Shown here: positions 54,043 through 63,516 of the stretch, one piece after another
Position numbering within the stretch: the first letter of the stretch is position 1
Layout: every line of letters begins with the position of its first letter
NCBI GenBank assembly: GCA_965222695.1
Contig: OZ244967.1
Span: 1,426,001-1,490,000 of the forward strand
From: UBA7957 sp965222695
Lineage (GTDB): Bacteria > Pseudomonadota > Gammaproteobacteria > Granulosicoccales > Granulosicoccaceae
Direction: 5' to 3'
Length of the DNA: 64,000 bases
Notes under the pieces: model-generated
Seen by the model: only the letters and a program-made list of their open reading frames with translations
Told to the model about the DNA's origin: nothing
Database searches by the model: none
Program-made: the position numbers and the translations under genes

Positions 54043-54118
54043 GTTTATCCCCGCAGCTTGGGCAGACAACAAAAAATGGCCGTCTACCGGAGTTAAAGAT
54101 AAAAAACAGATGCACCAT

Positions 54119-54138
54119 ATATTAGTACATACTAATAT
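54119..54138. promoter_or_regulatory. Perfect 20-bp palindrome upstream of the thioredoxin gene
   Basis: ATATTAGTA and TACTAATAT are exact inverted copies around two bases (CA). The site lies between the ubiX stop (54159) and the thioredoxin start (54042), within an AT-rich stretch suited to a promoter. It could be an operator. No regulator can be named. Confidence 0.5.
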
Positions 54139-54158
54139 TCAAGTGGATAAAGGTATTT

Positions 54159-54797
54159 TTATTCTCCCCGGTGCGCCGACTCCGCAGAATCCGAACCCCA
54201 GGCAGGCAATAAATCCTGCTCTATCCCCAATTGCTCGAGTACCCGGGCGACCACAAAATCAACCAGATCATCGATGGTTTTGGGTTGCTGATAAAAACCG
54301 GGATTCGGGGGCATCACAATCACCCCGATCCTTGCCAGTTTGAGCATATTTTCAAGATGGATAGCGGAGAACGGCATTTCCCTGGGCATAATGATCAGCT
54401 TTTTGTGCTCCTTAATGGTGACATCCGCCGCCCGCTCGATCAGGTTCGTGCTGTTGCCACACGCTATGGCCGAAAGGGTTCCGGTGGTACAGGGACAGAC
54501 AACCATGGCATCCGCCACACCTGAGCCGCTGGCGATAGGTGCGGTCCATTGCTCTTTTGCATAGGCTTTGATTTGACCGTCAGCCGCGCCGCAGAGGTCT
54601 GAGAACTGAGTTTCCATCTCCGCAGGCTTAGACGGAACCGGCAGATCCGTATCCATACCCATAACGATCTGCGCCGGTTTCGACATCATCAGATAAACAC
54701 GGCACTGGTATTTCACCAAACATTCCAGCAGCCTCAGGCCATACTGTATGCCGGAAGCACCTGTCATGGCGAGCGTGATGGTTTTACGGTAAGGCAT
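54159..54797 (-). CDS. ubiX: Flavin prenyltransferase UbiX
   Basis: 212 aa. It makes prenylated FMN, the cofactor of the UbiD decarboxylase in ubiquinone synthesis. Motifs: LAMTGASGIQYGLRLLECL at the start, the FMN-site CPCTTGTLSAIACGNSTNLI (~105-125), IMPREMPFSAIHLENM (~145), and MPPNPGFYQQPKTIDDLVDFV near the end, all hallmarks of UbiX. It starts 8 bases after the stop of the OmpA-type gene, so the two are probably co-transcribed. ubiD itself is not in the window. Confidence 0.95.
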   Translation of the reverse strand: MPYRKTITLAMTGASGIQYGLRLLECLVKYQCRVYLMMSKPAQIVMGMDTDLPVPSKPAEMETQFSDLCGAADGQIKAYAKEQWTAPIASGSGVADAMVVCPCTTGTLSAIACGNSTNLIERAADVTIKEHKKLIIMPREMPFSAIHLENMLKLARIGVIVMPPNPGFYQQPKTIDDLVDFVVARVLEQLGIEQDLLPAWGSDSAESAHRGE

Positions 54798-54804
54798 CGA
54801 TCAA

Positions 54805-57393
54805 TCAGCGCCTGGGTTGCAACATGATTTCAATCCGCCGGTTAGCGTTACGCCCTTGTACTGTAGCGTTTTCGGCAACCGGCCTGTATTCACCATATCC
54901 CACCGCGCTCAGCCGATCGGCGGGGATTCCGGATTCCTGTAAAAACCGCACCGCCGCCGCAGCTCTCGCGACCGACAGTTCCCAGTTGCTCGGAAAGGTG
55001 GCTTTAATCGCGGCTCCGACGGGCAGATTATCCGTATGCCCTTCTACCCTGATATCATGCTCGGTAAAATTCTTCAGCACACCGGCCAGTTGATTCATCA
55101 CGCCCAGGCCGTTTGAACTGATAAACGAGCGTCCGGATCCGAATAGTTCGGCGCTGCTGATCAGGATTCCCACGCTGTCCTGGTTACGAACATCAACTTT
55201 GGCGTCAGCCATGCCCGCGTCCAGCAATTGTCCCTGCAATTCCGATTTCAACTGAATCAGATCGTCACCGGGTTTACCTTTTTCCGGGATGGCCGCCAAT
55301 TGTGCTGCCAACGCTTGAACCTCCGAATCTTTCTCGTCGATCAGTTTTTGCGACATTGCAAGCTTGTCGACATGCTCTTCCAATTCCACCAAAGTGCCGT
55401 CGAGTTCAGTCTTTACGGTGCCGAGTTGTGATTCGATTTCGGCCTTTTGTTGCTGAATACTGCTGAGTTCCGATTCAAGATTGCTTGTTTTGTCATTGGC
55501 TCCGCTTAGTTGAGTCATTAGCGTCGAGATCTGAGATTCCCCACTGCTTTGTTGCCGGTTAAAGTCATCAAGCTGTGTCTGCAGGCTTGTGTTATCTTGT
55601 TCCAACAGCGATATCTTTTCGTTTAGAGCAAGCAGCCTGCCTTCTAACTCCTCGCTTGCCGAACGAGCGGTATTGCCGGCCTCATCCGAGAGCAAGCGAA
55701 ATGCCTCGAAATCCGCCTGTAACTGATCGAGCTCGGATTGCTTGCCTGCCAGCGATTGCTCCAGAGTAGCGTTTTCAGCCGTAACAACATCCAATTCAGC
55801 AGCCAAATTCTCAAGCTTACCGCTCTGACCGCCGAGTGATTGTTCAAGACCGGACTTTTCACGGTTAATCGACTCCAGTTGCGCACGTAAGTCCTCAAGT
55901 GCTTGATCCCGCTCCGCCAGTGATTGCTGAACCTTAGAGCTGCCATTATTGACATCATCAAGCTGAGCCTGCAGTTGATCAAATGCGGTCGACTTTTCCG
56001 CCAGCGACTGCTGTTGCGTCCTATGCTCCGCCTTCAAAGCATCCATCGCCGCTTCAAGCTCTTCCAGGGCTTTGGACTTCTCGGCCAGGGACTGCTGCGT
56101 ACTTTCATGCTCATCGGAAAGTGAACTGAGCTGACGGTTTAAGGTTTCTGTTTCGGCGGCTTTATCCGACAACTGATTTTGCAATGCCGCCTTCTCGCTG
56201 CTGAGTCGTTCCATCTCATTGCCGACTTCATTCTCCGCACCTTGATCCACAGACATTAACTGCTGCAAATCCGCCTTTTCCGACGTTAAAGCGGCAATCC
56301 GGCCCGATAATTCATCGGTCTCGACCGTTTTTTTCTCCAGATCCTGTTGCAGCAGACGCTTCTCCTCATCCAGTGCCTGCAACTGCGCATTGAATTTCTC
56401 CGTCTCGGCGGATTTCTCCGCCAGGTTGTTTTCAAGTCCGGACTGATGCGCTTTGAGTTCATGCACTTGTTGCATCAGCTTATCCGTTTCTGCCGTCTTT
56501 TCAGTCAGCGTCTGTTGCAGAAGATTGTTTTCATTATTCAACGCCTCGACTTTTGCGACAATGCTGTCGACCTCGGCGGTTTTATCGTTGAGGGATTGCT
56601 CAAGAGCGGACATCTTGGCAAAAAGCGATGATTTCTCGTTGTTAAATTCCGCCATTTCCTGGTCTTTTGCGGTCAGGGACTGCTCGAGCGAGGCAAGATT
56701 ATCGGTGAGCGTTTGAATTTGTCCCTGCGATTGCTGCACTAATTGATCTTTTTCTTTTAGGGATTGCTTGAGCGTGATGTTCTCAGTATTGGCAACGACC
56801 AAGCGGCCATCGAGCTCACTGATTTTTTCGTTCAGGGTGCGAGACTGAGCATCCATTTTCTCGCTCATCACCTCTACGCTTCTTTCACCGAACCTGGCTT
56901 CATCCAACTGCTGTTCCATCGAGGCGTTGAACTCGGTCAGCTCGTTGATTTGATTTTTGTATTCAGCCAGCTGTTCATCCAAAATATCCAGCTGTTTCTG
57001 GTGTTCCTCAAGGCCGGACTGCCGTTCACTCTCTGCACCCTTTATCGCGGCATTGTTGGAGGAAATGGTTTGCTTGGCGGCATCCAATTCGGACGTCAGC
57101 TGATCGATCTGCTGTTGGAGGGTCGATTTGTCGGTGCTGAGGCTTGCGATTTGTTCATCCAGCTTCGAAATCTGTGCCTGATGTTGAGCTTGCAATGCCT
57201 GGGATTCGTCCGCAGCTTGCATCAGGTTTGCCGATTCCACGGCATTTTGCTTTGCCGATTCTTGGGTCGTGGTTAAGCTAAAATTACCGCATTTGGTCAG
57301 TCCAAACAGCATTGCCGCCAGCAACACCAGCACTATACCGACTCTGAGCGTATTGCTGAGGCGATTTCCGCTATCGTCATAAGGATCGGACAT
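54805..57393 (-). CDS. Membrane-anchored coiled-coil protein with OmpA-type C-terminus
   Basis: 862 aa. A short cytoplasmic head is followed by one transmembrane helix (about 16-34, VGIVLVLLAAMLFGLTKCG). Then comes a very long heptad-rich coiled coil (about 60-690) with recurring LEQSLAEK/LQQSLTEK units. The last ~130 residues are an OmpA/MotB-like peptidoglycan-binding domain (VEGHTDNLPVGAA, ELSVARAAAAVRFL, GYGEYRPVAENATVQGRNANRRIEI). It would span from inner membrane to cell wall. The low-complexity repeats suggest internal duplication. ATG 57393 follows CGGAGAAA. Confidence 0.85.
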   Translation of the reverse strand: MSDPYDDSGNRLSNTLRVGIVLVLLAAMLFGLTKCGNFSLTTTQESAKQNAVESANLMQAADESQALQAQHQAQISKLDEQIASLSTDKSTLQQQIDQLTSELDAAKQTISSNNAAIKGAESERQSGLEEHQKQLDILDEQLAEYKNQINELTEFNASMEQQLDEARFGERSVEVMSEKMDAQSRTLNEKISELDGRLVVANTENITLKQSLKEKDQLVQQSQGQIQTLTDNLASLEQSLTAKDQEMAEFNNEKSSLFAKMSALEQSLNDKTAEVDSIVAKVEALNNENNLLQQTLTEKTAETDKLMQQVHELKAHQSGLENNLAEKSAETEKFNAQLQALDEEKRLLQQDLEKKTVETDELSGRIAALTSEKADLQQLMSVDQGAENEVGNEMERLSSEKAALQNQLSDKAAETETLNRQLSSLSDEHESTQQSLAEKSKALEELEAAMDALKAEHRTQQQSLAEKSTAFDQLQAQLDDVNNGSSKVQQSLAERDQALEDLRAQLESINREKSGLEQSLGGQSGKLENLAAELDVVTAENATLEQSLAGKQSELDQLQADFEAFRLLSDEAGNTARSASEELEGRLLALNEKISLLEQDNTSLQTQLDDFNRQQSSGESQISTLMTQLSGANDKTSNLESELSSIQQQKAEIESQLGTVKTELDGTLVELEEHVDKLAMSQKLIDEKDSEVQALAAQLAAIPEKGKPGDDLIQLKSELQGQLLDAGMADAKVDVRNQDSVGILISSAELFGSGRSFISSNGLGVMNQLAGVLKNFTEHDIRVEGHTDNLPVGAAIKATFPSNWELSVARAAAAVRFLQESGIPADRLSAVGYGEYRPVAENATVQGRNANRRIEIMLQPRR

Positions 57394-57562
57394 GGGTTTC
57401 TCCGTATTCTGTATTCGATGTCATCTCTGCCGCAGCAGTATTATGTCGTTATTGAGGGCAACATGAAACCTTTCTGTATTGCAGTTTTCACCGTGGATGC
57501 CCTGCCGTGGCATATTGCGTACAATGGATGCTTTTTACATCCAACGATCAGGAATTCTATCG

Positions 57563-58861
57563 GTGAAGGTTCATTTAAGTGCGGTTGGTTGCCGTTTGAA
57601 CGAGGCAGAACTTGAAAGCTGGGCCAAGGATTTTCGCCGCCAGGGCCATCGCCTGGTGAATCAAGCCGATGACGCCGACCTTATGGTGTTTAACAGCTGT
57701 GCCGTCACCTGCGAAGCCGCCCGCAAATCGCGCCAATCGATAAATCGCCTGCATCGATTGAATCCCGATGCGAAGATGGTAGTCAGCGGTTGTTTCGCCA
57801 CGCTGAGTCAACAGGAAGTATCTTCGCAATCGGGCGTGAATCTTGTGGTGGAAAACCGTGATAAAGACCGCCTGGCGCCTATCAGCCAACATATGCTTTC
57901 CATCCCCTCTGCGTCCGACGCCACAATATCTCCCGAAGAAAGCACCTTATTCGCGCGCAACCGGCAACGCGCGTTTATCAAAATACAGGATGGATGCCGC
58001 TACCGTTGTACCTTCTGTATTGTTACCGTCGCCCGAGGCGAAGAACGCAGTCGTCCGGTAAAGGAAATCATCGATGAAATCAACCGTCATGTCGCCGCGG
58101 GAGTCAAGGAAATCGTTCTGACCGGCGTGCATGTGGGCGGGTACGGCAGTGACAACGGCAGCGATCTGTCCGCACTGGTGAAAACCATCATCCGCGATAC
58201 AGAAATTCCGAGAATTCGCTTTGCATCGGTAGAACCCTGGGATTTACCGGATAACTTTTTTGAGCTCTTTGAGTCGTCCCGACTAATGCCGCATATGCAC
58301 CTGCCCGTTCAGAGCGGCAGCGATGCGATTCTGCGAAAAATGGCTCGCCGGTGCAAAACGGACGAATTCCGGCGTTTGATACAGCATATCCGCGACACAG
58401 TGCCTGGTTTTCTGATTTCGACCGATATCATCGCAGGCTTTCCCGGTGAGACCGCCGAGCATTGGCAACAGACTCTGGAGTTCGTGAAGGAAATGCGGTT
58501 CTCTCATATCCATATTTTCAGTTATTCTCCGAGACTGGGAACCAAAGCCGCCAGCCTGGCCGGTCAAGTCGATCCGCAAACCAAAAAGCAACGCAGCCGA
58601 GAGTTGCACGTTTTAGCAGACCATTCAAAGCAGGATATATTACGCCGGAATATTGCCCTGCAACATGAGGTATTATGGGAAGCTGCCCGCCCATCCACCC
58701 ATAGGGGTTTTAGAGTTTTTAGCGGATACACGCCGAATTATTTGCGGGTTGAAGCACAAGTGCCGGATTCGGTCGATCTGGAAAACCGTATCGGTGGCTT
58801 TCAAGCACTGGGAATACGCGAAGACGGCCAATGCTTGATCGGAAAAACCACGACTTGCTAG
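57563..58861 (+). CDS. mtaB: MtaB-like tRNA methylthiotransferase (radical SAM)
   Basis: 432 aa from GTG 57563 (GGAA 9 bases upstream), giving the family start VKVHLSAVGCRLNEAE. It has the MiaB/RimO/MtaB architecture: UPF0004 domain with three Cys (VGCRLN, NSCAVTC, VSGCFA), then the radical SAM cluster CRYRCTFC at about 145 and a short C-terminal TRAM-like part. The CRLN start and length fit MtaB, which 2-methylthiolates t6A37 of tRNA, rather than MiaB. The frame opens upstream at TTG 57479 but that part is not conserved. It is divergent from the OmpA-type gene. Confidence 0.88.
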   Translation: MKVHLSAVGCRLNEAELESWAKDFRRQGHRLVNQADDADLMVFNSCAVTCEAARKSRQSINRLHRLNPDAKMVVSGCFATLSQQEVSSQSGVNLVVENRDKDRLAPISQHMLSIPSASDATISPEESTLFARNRQRAFIKIQDGCRYRCTFCIVTVARGEERSRPVKEIIDEINRHVAAGVKEIVLTGVHVGGYGSDNGSDLSALVKTIIRDTEIPRIRFASVEPWDLPDNFFELFESSRLMPHMHLPVQSGSDAILRKMARRCKTDEFRRLIQHIRDTVPGFLISTDIIAGFPGETAEHWQQTLEFVKEMRFSHIHIFSYSPRLGTKAASLAGQVDPQTKKQRSRELHVLADHSKQDILRRNIALQHEVLWEAARPSTHRGFRVFSGYTPNYLRVEAQVPDSVDLENRIGGFQALGIREDGQCLIGKTTTC

Positions 58862-59255
58862 AGGCTGTCGGATAAGTAAGAAGACAGGCGGCCGCCTCTG
58901 AGTCTCTGTCAGGCGTGTGTTGGAAGAAGTGTAGGCGCAGGGATGGCGGCTCCAAGCCTCCATGGACGGATTTACGGCGTCTTCTGGAAACACACGCCTG
59001 ACAGAGACGGTGCTCGCTTCAGGCATCTTTATCCGTCAATATAAGGTTGTCAATGTACTAGTACTCCAACCTTCGCCGGACGCACTCCCCTATAGCCTCT
59101 AAATCACAGCGCCATGCTTGCAAAGAAGAAGAACCGGCATTCGGATTGCTACTATTAAGAATTGAAATAATCATTATAATATAAAATTATAGTGCGCGGC
59201 GACGGGCTCTAAGATGTACCCGAGGGCTTAAAGATCATCATCAGAAGGGGAGATT
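58862..59255. other. Intergenic region upstream of aceE
   Basis: 394 bases without a gene. It holds copy 2 of the GTCTCTGTYAGGCG repeat (58902-59008), a small inverted repeat AAGGTTG / CAACCTT with GTACTAGTAC between them (59043-59073), and a very AT-rich stretch (about 59150-59192, with TATAAT at 59176-59181) that is the likely aceE promoter. GGGGAG just before 59256 is the ribosome site. Confidence 0.55.
58902..59008. repeat. Palindromic-end repeat element, copy 2 (intact)
   Basis: 107 bp bounded by perfect 19-bp inverted repeats, GTCTCTGTCAGGCGTGTGT at 58902-58920 and the complement at 58990-59008. Its reverse complement aligns along its whole length with copy 1 at 336-610 once the MITE insertion is removed. 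It has no ORF and no clear target duplication. Confidence 0.85.
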
Positions 59256-61916
59256 ATGCCTGAAGAAATTGCAGATCCGGATCAGGAAGAAACACAAGAA
59301 TGGCTCGAATCTCTGAGTGCGGTGATAGAAGCCGAGGGGCCCGAGAGAGCGCATTATTTGCTGGAGCGCCTGATCGATGCGGCACGCCGTTCCGGAGTCA
59401 ACCTGCCCTACAGCGCTTCCACCGCCTATATCAACACCATCGCTCCGCATCTGGAAGTACCGAGCCCCGGAAATCATGATCTGGAAGTCAAAATCCGTGC
59501 AATGATCCGCTGGAACGCAACGGCCATGGTACTGCGGGCCAATCGGGGCGGAAGCAACCTGGGCGGACATATTGCGAGCTTTGCCTCGGCCGCGACGCTG
59601 TACGATGTCGGCTTCAACCATTTTTTCCGGGCACCGACGGCTGAGCACGGGGGTGATCTGGTGTTTTTCCAGGGACATTCCTCCCCCGGTGTTTACGCCC
59701 GCGCCTTTCTCGAGGGACGCTTAAGCGAGCAGGACCTGGATGGCTTCCGCCGCGAAACCGACGGTAAGGGCTTATCATCCTACCCTCACCCCTGGCTTAT
59801 GCCCGATTTCTGGCAATTTCCCACCGTATCCATGGGCTTGACATCGATTATGTCAATCTACCAGGCCCGTTTTATGAAATACCTGCAGGATCGAAAATTA
59901 CGCAGCATGAGCGATCGGCAGGTATGGGCCTTTCTCGGAGACGGCGAAATGGACGAACCCGAATCCTTGGGTGCCATTTCGCTGGCCGGCAGGGAGAAAC
60001 TGGATAATCTGAACTTCGTGATCAATTGCAATCTTCAGCGGCTTGACGGACCGGTACGCGGAAACAGCAAAATAATCCAGGAACTGGAGGGCGTGTTCCG
60101 AGGCGCCGGATGGAATGTTATCAAAGTCATCTGGGGGTCTTATTGGGATCCTTTGCTGGCCAAGGACAAGACCGGTGCATTGATCCGGCTGATGACCGAA
60201 ACTGTCGACGGCGAGTATCAAAACTACAAAGCCAAAGGCGGTGCCTACACGCGCGAACATTTCTTCAATAGATACCCCGAAACCAAAGCACTGGTATCCA
60301 ATCTGTCCGACGACGATATCTGGCGTTTAAACCGCGGTGGCCATGATCCGCATAAGATTTATGCCGCTTACACTCAGGCGGTGGAACACAAAGAGCAGCC
60401 GACCGTCATCCTGGTAAAAACGGTCAAAGGCTATGGCATGGGTGAATCCGGAGAAGGCACCAATGCCACGCATCAGCAAAAGAAAATGGATATGGAATCG
60501 CTGAAAAAGATGCGCGACCGTTTTCATATTCCGCTCAGCGACGAGCAGGTCGAAAATCTCGAATATGTCAAGCCCGCGCCCGACAGCCCGGAATCGAAAT
60601 ACATTGTGGAACGGCGGACGACTCTGGGCGGCTATCTGCCGCAGCGTAAAAAATTTGCCGAACCCTTGGAAGTACCGCCCCTTTCGAGCTTTGAGGCTTT
60701 ATTGCAGGATTCGGGCAACCGCGAGATGTCCACTACCATGGCCTTTGTGCGACTCCTGACTATACTGACGCGGGATAAAAAGATCGGCAAATATATAGTC
60801 CCCATCGTACCCGATGAAGCCAGAACATTCGGCATGGAAGGAATGTTCCGTCAACTGGGCATTTATTCATCCGTCGGGCAACTTTACACACCACAAGACC
60901 GGGACCAGGTCATGTTTTACAAGGAAGATAAGAGCGGGCAGATACTGGAAGAAGGCATCACGGAAGCAGGCGGAATCAGTTCGTGGATAGCCGCGGCTAC
61001 CGCTTACAGTACCCACGGAATCAATATGATCCCGTTTTTTATCTATTACTCCATGTTCGGCTTCCAACGCATCGGTGATTTTACCTGGGCCGCAGGCGAT
61101 ATGTGCGCGCGCGGATTTTTGATCGGCGGCACCGCGGGGCGAACAACGCTGAACGGCGAAGGGCTGCAGCATGAAGACGGTCACAGCCACGTATTGGCCG
61201 GCACCATACCCAATTGCGTGACCTACGATCCGTGCTTTGCCTATGAGATGGCGGTGATCGTACACAACGGTATGCAACGCATGGTGAAAGAGCAGGAAAA
61301 TGTCTTTTTTTATATCACGGCGATGAATGAAAACTATCATCAACCCGCCATGCCTAAAGGGGTTGAGAAAGACATCATCAAAGGAATGTACAAACTGCGC
61401 AATGCCTCTAAAAATGCCAGACTCAGAGTGCAACTGCTGGGTTCCGGCACCATCGTGCGTGAAGTTATCGCCGCCGCCGATTTACTCAAGGAGGACTGGG
61501 GAGTCCATGCAGGTATATGGAGTGTGACCAGTTTTAACGAGCTTGGGAAAGACACGCGGGCGGTGGAGCGTTGGAATCTGCTGCATCCGGGTGAAAATAA
61601 AAAAGAGGCCTTCGTCAGCAGACAACTTAAGGACTGCGAATGTCCGGTTATAGCGTCGACCGATTATATCAAATCTTACGCGGAACAGATCCGCAGCCAG
61701 GTGCCGGGGCGCTATACCGTATTGGGAACAGACGGTTTCGGCCGATCGGATACGCGCAGAAAACTGCGCAGCTTTTTTGAGATTGACCGATACCACATCA
61801 CTGTCGCTGCGCTTAGTTCATTATACGAAGAAGGGGCTGTTGAAAGTGAAGTCGTTAATAACGCCATCGATAAGTACGGCATTGACAGAAACAAGCCGGA
61901 CCCGGTTGATCTGTGA
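59256..61916 (+). CDS. aceE: Pyruvate dehydrogenase E1 component, homodimeric
   Basis: 886 aa (E. coli AceE 887). It decarboxylates pyruvate with thiamine diphosphate and passes the acetyl group to the lipoyl arm of AceF. The cofactor motif GDGEMDEPESLGAISLAGREK lies at about 228 and the conserved NCNLQRLDGPVRGN follows. The start QEWLESLSAVIEAEGPERA and the late segment HYLGTDGFGRSD-like (TVLGTDGFGRSDTR) agree with the gammaproteobacterial type. ATG 59256 follows a strong GGGGAG site. aceF begins 49 bases after the stop. Confidence 0.97.
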   Translation: MPEEIADPDQEETQEWLESLSAVIEAEGPERAHYLLERLIDAARRSGVNLPYSASTAYINTIAPHLEVPSPGNHDLEVKIRAMIRWNATAMVLRANRGGSNLGGHIASFASAATLYDVGFNHFFRAPTAEHGGDLVFFQGHSSPGVYARAFLEGRLSEQDLDGFRRETDGKGLSSYPHPWLMPDFWQFPTVSMGLTSIMSIYQARFMKYLQDRKLRSMSDRQVWAFLGDGEMDEPESLGAISLAGREKLDNLNFVINCNLQRLDGPVRGNSKIIQELEGVFRGAGWNVIKVIWGSYWDPLLAKDKTGALIRLMTETVDGEYQNYKAKGGAYTREHFFNRYPETKALVSNLSDDDIWRLNRGGHDPHKIYAAYTQAVEHKEQPTVILVKTVKGYGMGESGEGTNATHQQKKMDMESLKKMRDRFHIPLSDEQVENLEYVKPAPDSPESKYIVERRTTLGGYLPQRKKFAEPLEVPPLSSFEALLQDSGNREMSTTMAFVRLLTILTRDKKIGKYIVPIVPDEARTFGMEGMFRQLGIYSSVGQLYTPQDRDQVMFYKEDKSGQILEEGITEAGGISSWIAAATAYSTHGINMIPFFIYYSMFGFQRIGDFTWAAGDMCARGFLIGGTAGRTTLNGEGLQHEDGHSHVLAGTIPNCVTYDPCFAYEMAVIVHNGMQRMVKEQENVFFYITAMNENYHQPAMPKGVEKDIIKGMYKLRNASKNARLRVQLLGSGTIVREVIAAADLLKEDWGVHAGIWSVTSFNELGKDTRAVERWNLLHPGENKKEAFVSRQLKDCECPVIASTDYIKSYAEQIRSQVPGRYTVLGTDGFGRSDTRRKLRSFFEIDRYHITVAALSSLYEEGAVESEVVNNAIDKYGIDRNKPDPVDL

Positions 61917-61965
61917 TACCGGTACCAGGATGCGTGACGAAAGCGGTAGCTATAGAGCTTGAACC

Positions 61966-63321
61966 ATGACCAAAACAGTCGAATTAAAAGTGCCTGATAT
62001 TGGCGATTTCGAAGAAGTCGAAGTGATAGAACTTTTGATTGATGTCGGCGATAGAATTGAAATTGAGCAGTCACTGATTACGCTCGAAAGCGATAAGGCA
62101 AGTCTGGAGATTCCGGCCAGCAGTGCAGGCATTGTCAGGGAACTGAGAATTGTCCTGGGGGACAAGGTCTCCGAAGGTGATGTGATTGCCGTTCTTGACA
62201 CCGACGCGTCGGAATCGACGGAGAGCCAGCCCACGAAACCCGCTCAGACCACCGGAACAGATAATCGGCAGGCAAGCACTCAAATTGCGGAAAAAACACC
62301 CGCCAGGCCATCCGACGCCGACTCTTTGCAGCACCCGGTCGAACCTGCTCCTCAGCCATCCACATCGCCGACGGCGCATTTAGAAACACATGGACATCGG
62401 CCGCCCCATGCCAGCCCCGGTGTGCGGCGTTACGCCAGGCAGTTGGGTGCAGATATTCATCTGATCAAGGGCAGTGGACGCAAAAACCGTATTCTGAAGG
62501 AAGATGTAAAGTCCTTTATCAAAAACGCCCTGGAACATTCCGTCAGTGCCTACAAAGGTGGGGGAAACTACCCCGGGGGCGGCGGCCCGATTCCCCCTGT
62601 TCCCGAAGTGGATTTCAGCAAATTCGGAGAAACAGAGAGAACCGAGCTTGGCCGGATACAAAAGCTGTCGGCGGCGAATCTGCACCGATCCTGGCTGAAC
62701 CTGCCCATGGTGACACACCATGATGAAGCCGATATCACGGATATGGAATCCTTTCGCCAGTCGCTCAAGGAAGAGGCAGAACAACAAGGCATCAGGGTCA
62801 CCGGGCTTGCTTTTCATATGAAGGCACTGGCTGCAAGCCTCAAAGCCTTTCCAAAGTTCAACGCCTCGCTCTCACCTGACGGGCAAGCCCTGTTTTTAAA
62901 AAAATATTTCCATATCGGGATAGCGGTGGACACACCCGATGGATTGGTCGTGCCCGTATTCAGGGATGTGGATAAGAAATCCGTTTACGAGCTGGCTGAG
63001 GAAATGGCGGATATCAGCGAGCGGGCCCGGGCTAAAAAACTCAAACCCGAGGAAATGCAAGGAGGATGCATGACGATCTCCAGCCTGGGTGGTATAGGGG
63101 GAACCGCGTTTACACCCATAGTCAACGCGCCGGAGGTGGCGATACTCGGTATTACACGGGCTCGCATGCAGGCCATCTGGAACGGCGAGACATTTACACC
63201 CAGACTGATGTGTCCGCTGGATCTTACCTACGACCACAGGGTGATAGACGGAGCCGACGCGGCTCGCTTTCTCGCCAGCTATTGTAATACGATTTCCGAT
63301 ATACGCCGATTGACGCTTTAA
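61966..63321 (+). CDS. aceF: Pyruvate dehydrogenase E2, dihydrolipoyl acetyltransferase
   Basis: 451 aa, the transacetylase core of the pyruvate dehydrogenase complex. It has one lipoyl domain (residues ~1-76, lipoyl-lysine K44 in LESDKASLEIP), against three in E. coli. A Pro/Thr/Ala-rich linker follows. The peripheral-subunit-binding domain is at ~146-186 (SPGVRRYARQLGADIHLIKGSG), then a Gly/Pro linker and the catalytic domain with the active-site DHRVIDGADAARF at about 424. The ribosome site is weak. A lipoyl-domain lpd gene should follow but is broken (63335-63478). Confidence 0.96.
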   Translation: MTKTVELKVPDIGDFEEVEVIELLIDVGDRIEIEQSLITLESDKASLEIPASSAGIVRELRIVLGDKVSEGDVIAVLDTDASESTESQPTKPAQTTGTDNRQASTQIAEKTPARPSDADSLQHPVEPAPQPSTSPTAHLETHGHRPPHASPGVRRYARQLGADIHLIKGSGRKNRILKEDVKSFIKNALEHSVSAYKGGGNYPGGGGPIPPVPEVDFSKFGETERTELGRIQKLSAANLHRSWLNLPMVTHHDEADITDMESFRQSLKEEAEQQGIRVTGLAFHMKALAASLKAFPKFNASLSPDGQALFLKKYFHIGIAVDTPDGLVVPVFRDVDKKSVYELAEEMADISERARAKKLKPEEMQGGCMTISSLGGIGGTAFTPIVNAPEVAILGITRARMQAIWNGETFTPRLMCPLDLTYDHRVIDGADAARFLASYCNTISDIRRLTL

Positions 63322-63334
63322 GTCCGGAAATGCC

Positions 63335-63478
63335 ATGACAGAACTCATCACCGCTGAAGCACCCGATATCGGCGATTTTAACGATGTCGAAGTGATTGAA
63401 ATTCTTGTTTCCGAAGGGAAATGATAGAATCGGAAACCTCGATGATTACCTTGAAAGTGATAAAGAAGGAACATGTAC
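63335..63478 (+). pseudogene. Remnant of a lipoyl-domain dihydrolipoamide dehydrogenase gene
   Basis: ATG 63335 begins MTELITAEAPDIGDFNDVEVIEILVSEGK, clearly the first half of a lipoyl domain similar to that of AceF, and then hits a stop at about 63422. The rest of the domain (IESETSMITL, then SDKE) is still readable but only by shifting frame twice around the K-loop. After about 63478 all similarity ends. In many gammaproteobacteria the third gene of this operon is an lpd with an N-terminal lipoyl domain, so this appears to be its 5' stub. The rest has been deleted and replaced by the ligase gene. Confidence 0.82.
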
Positions 63479-63516
63479 GGATCTTTATGTGAAATAAACC
63501 GTCAAGAGGATCGGTC

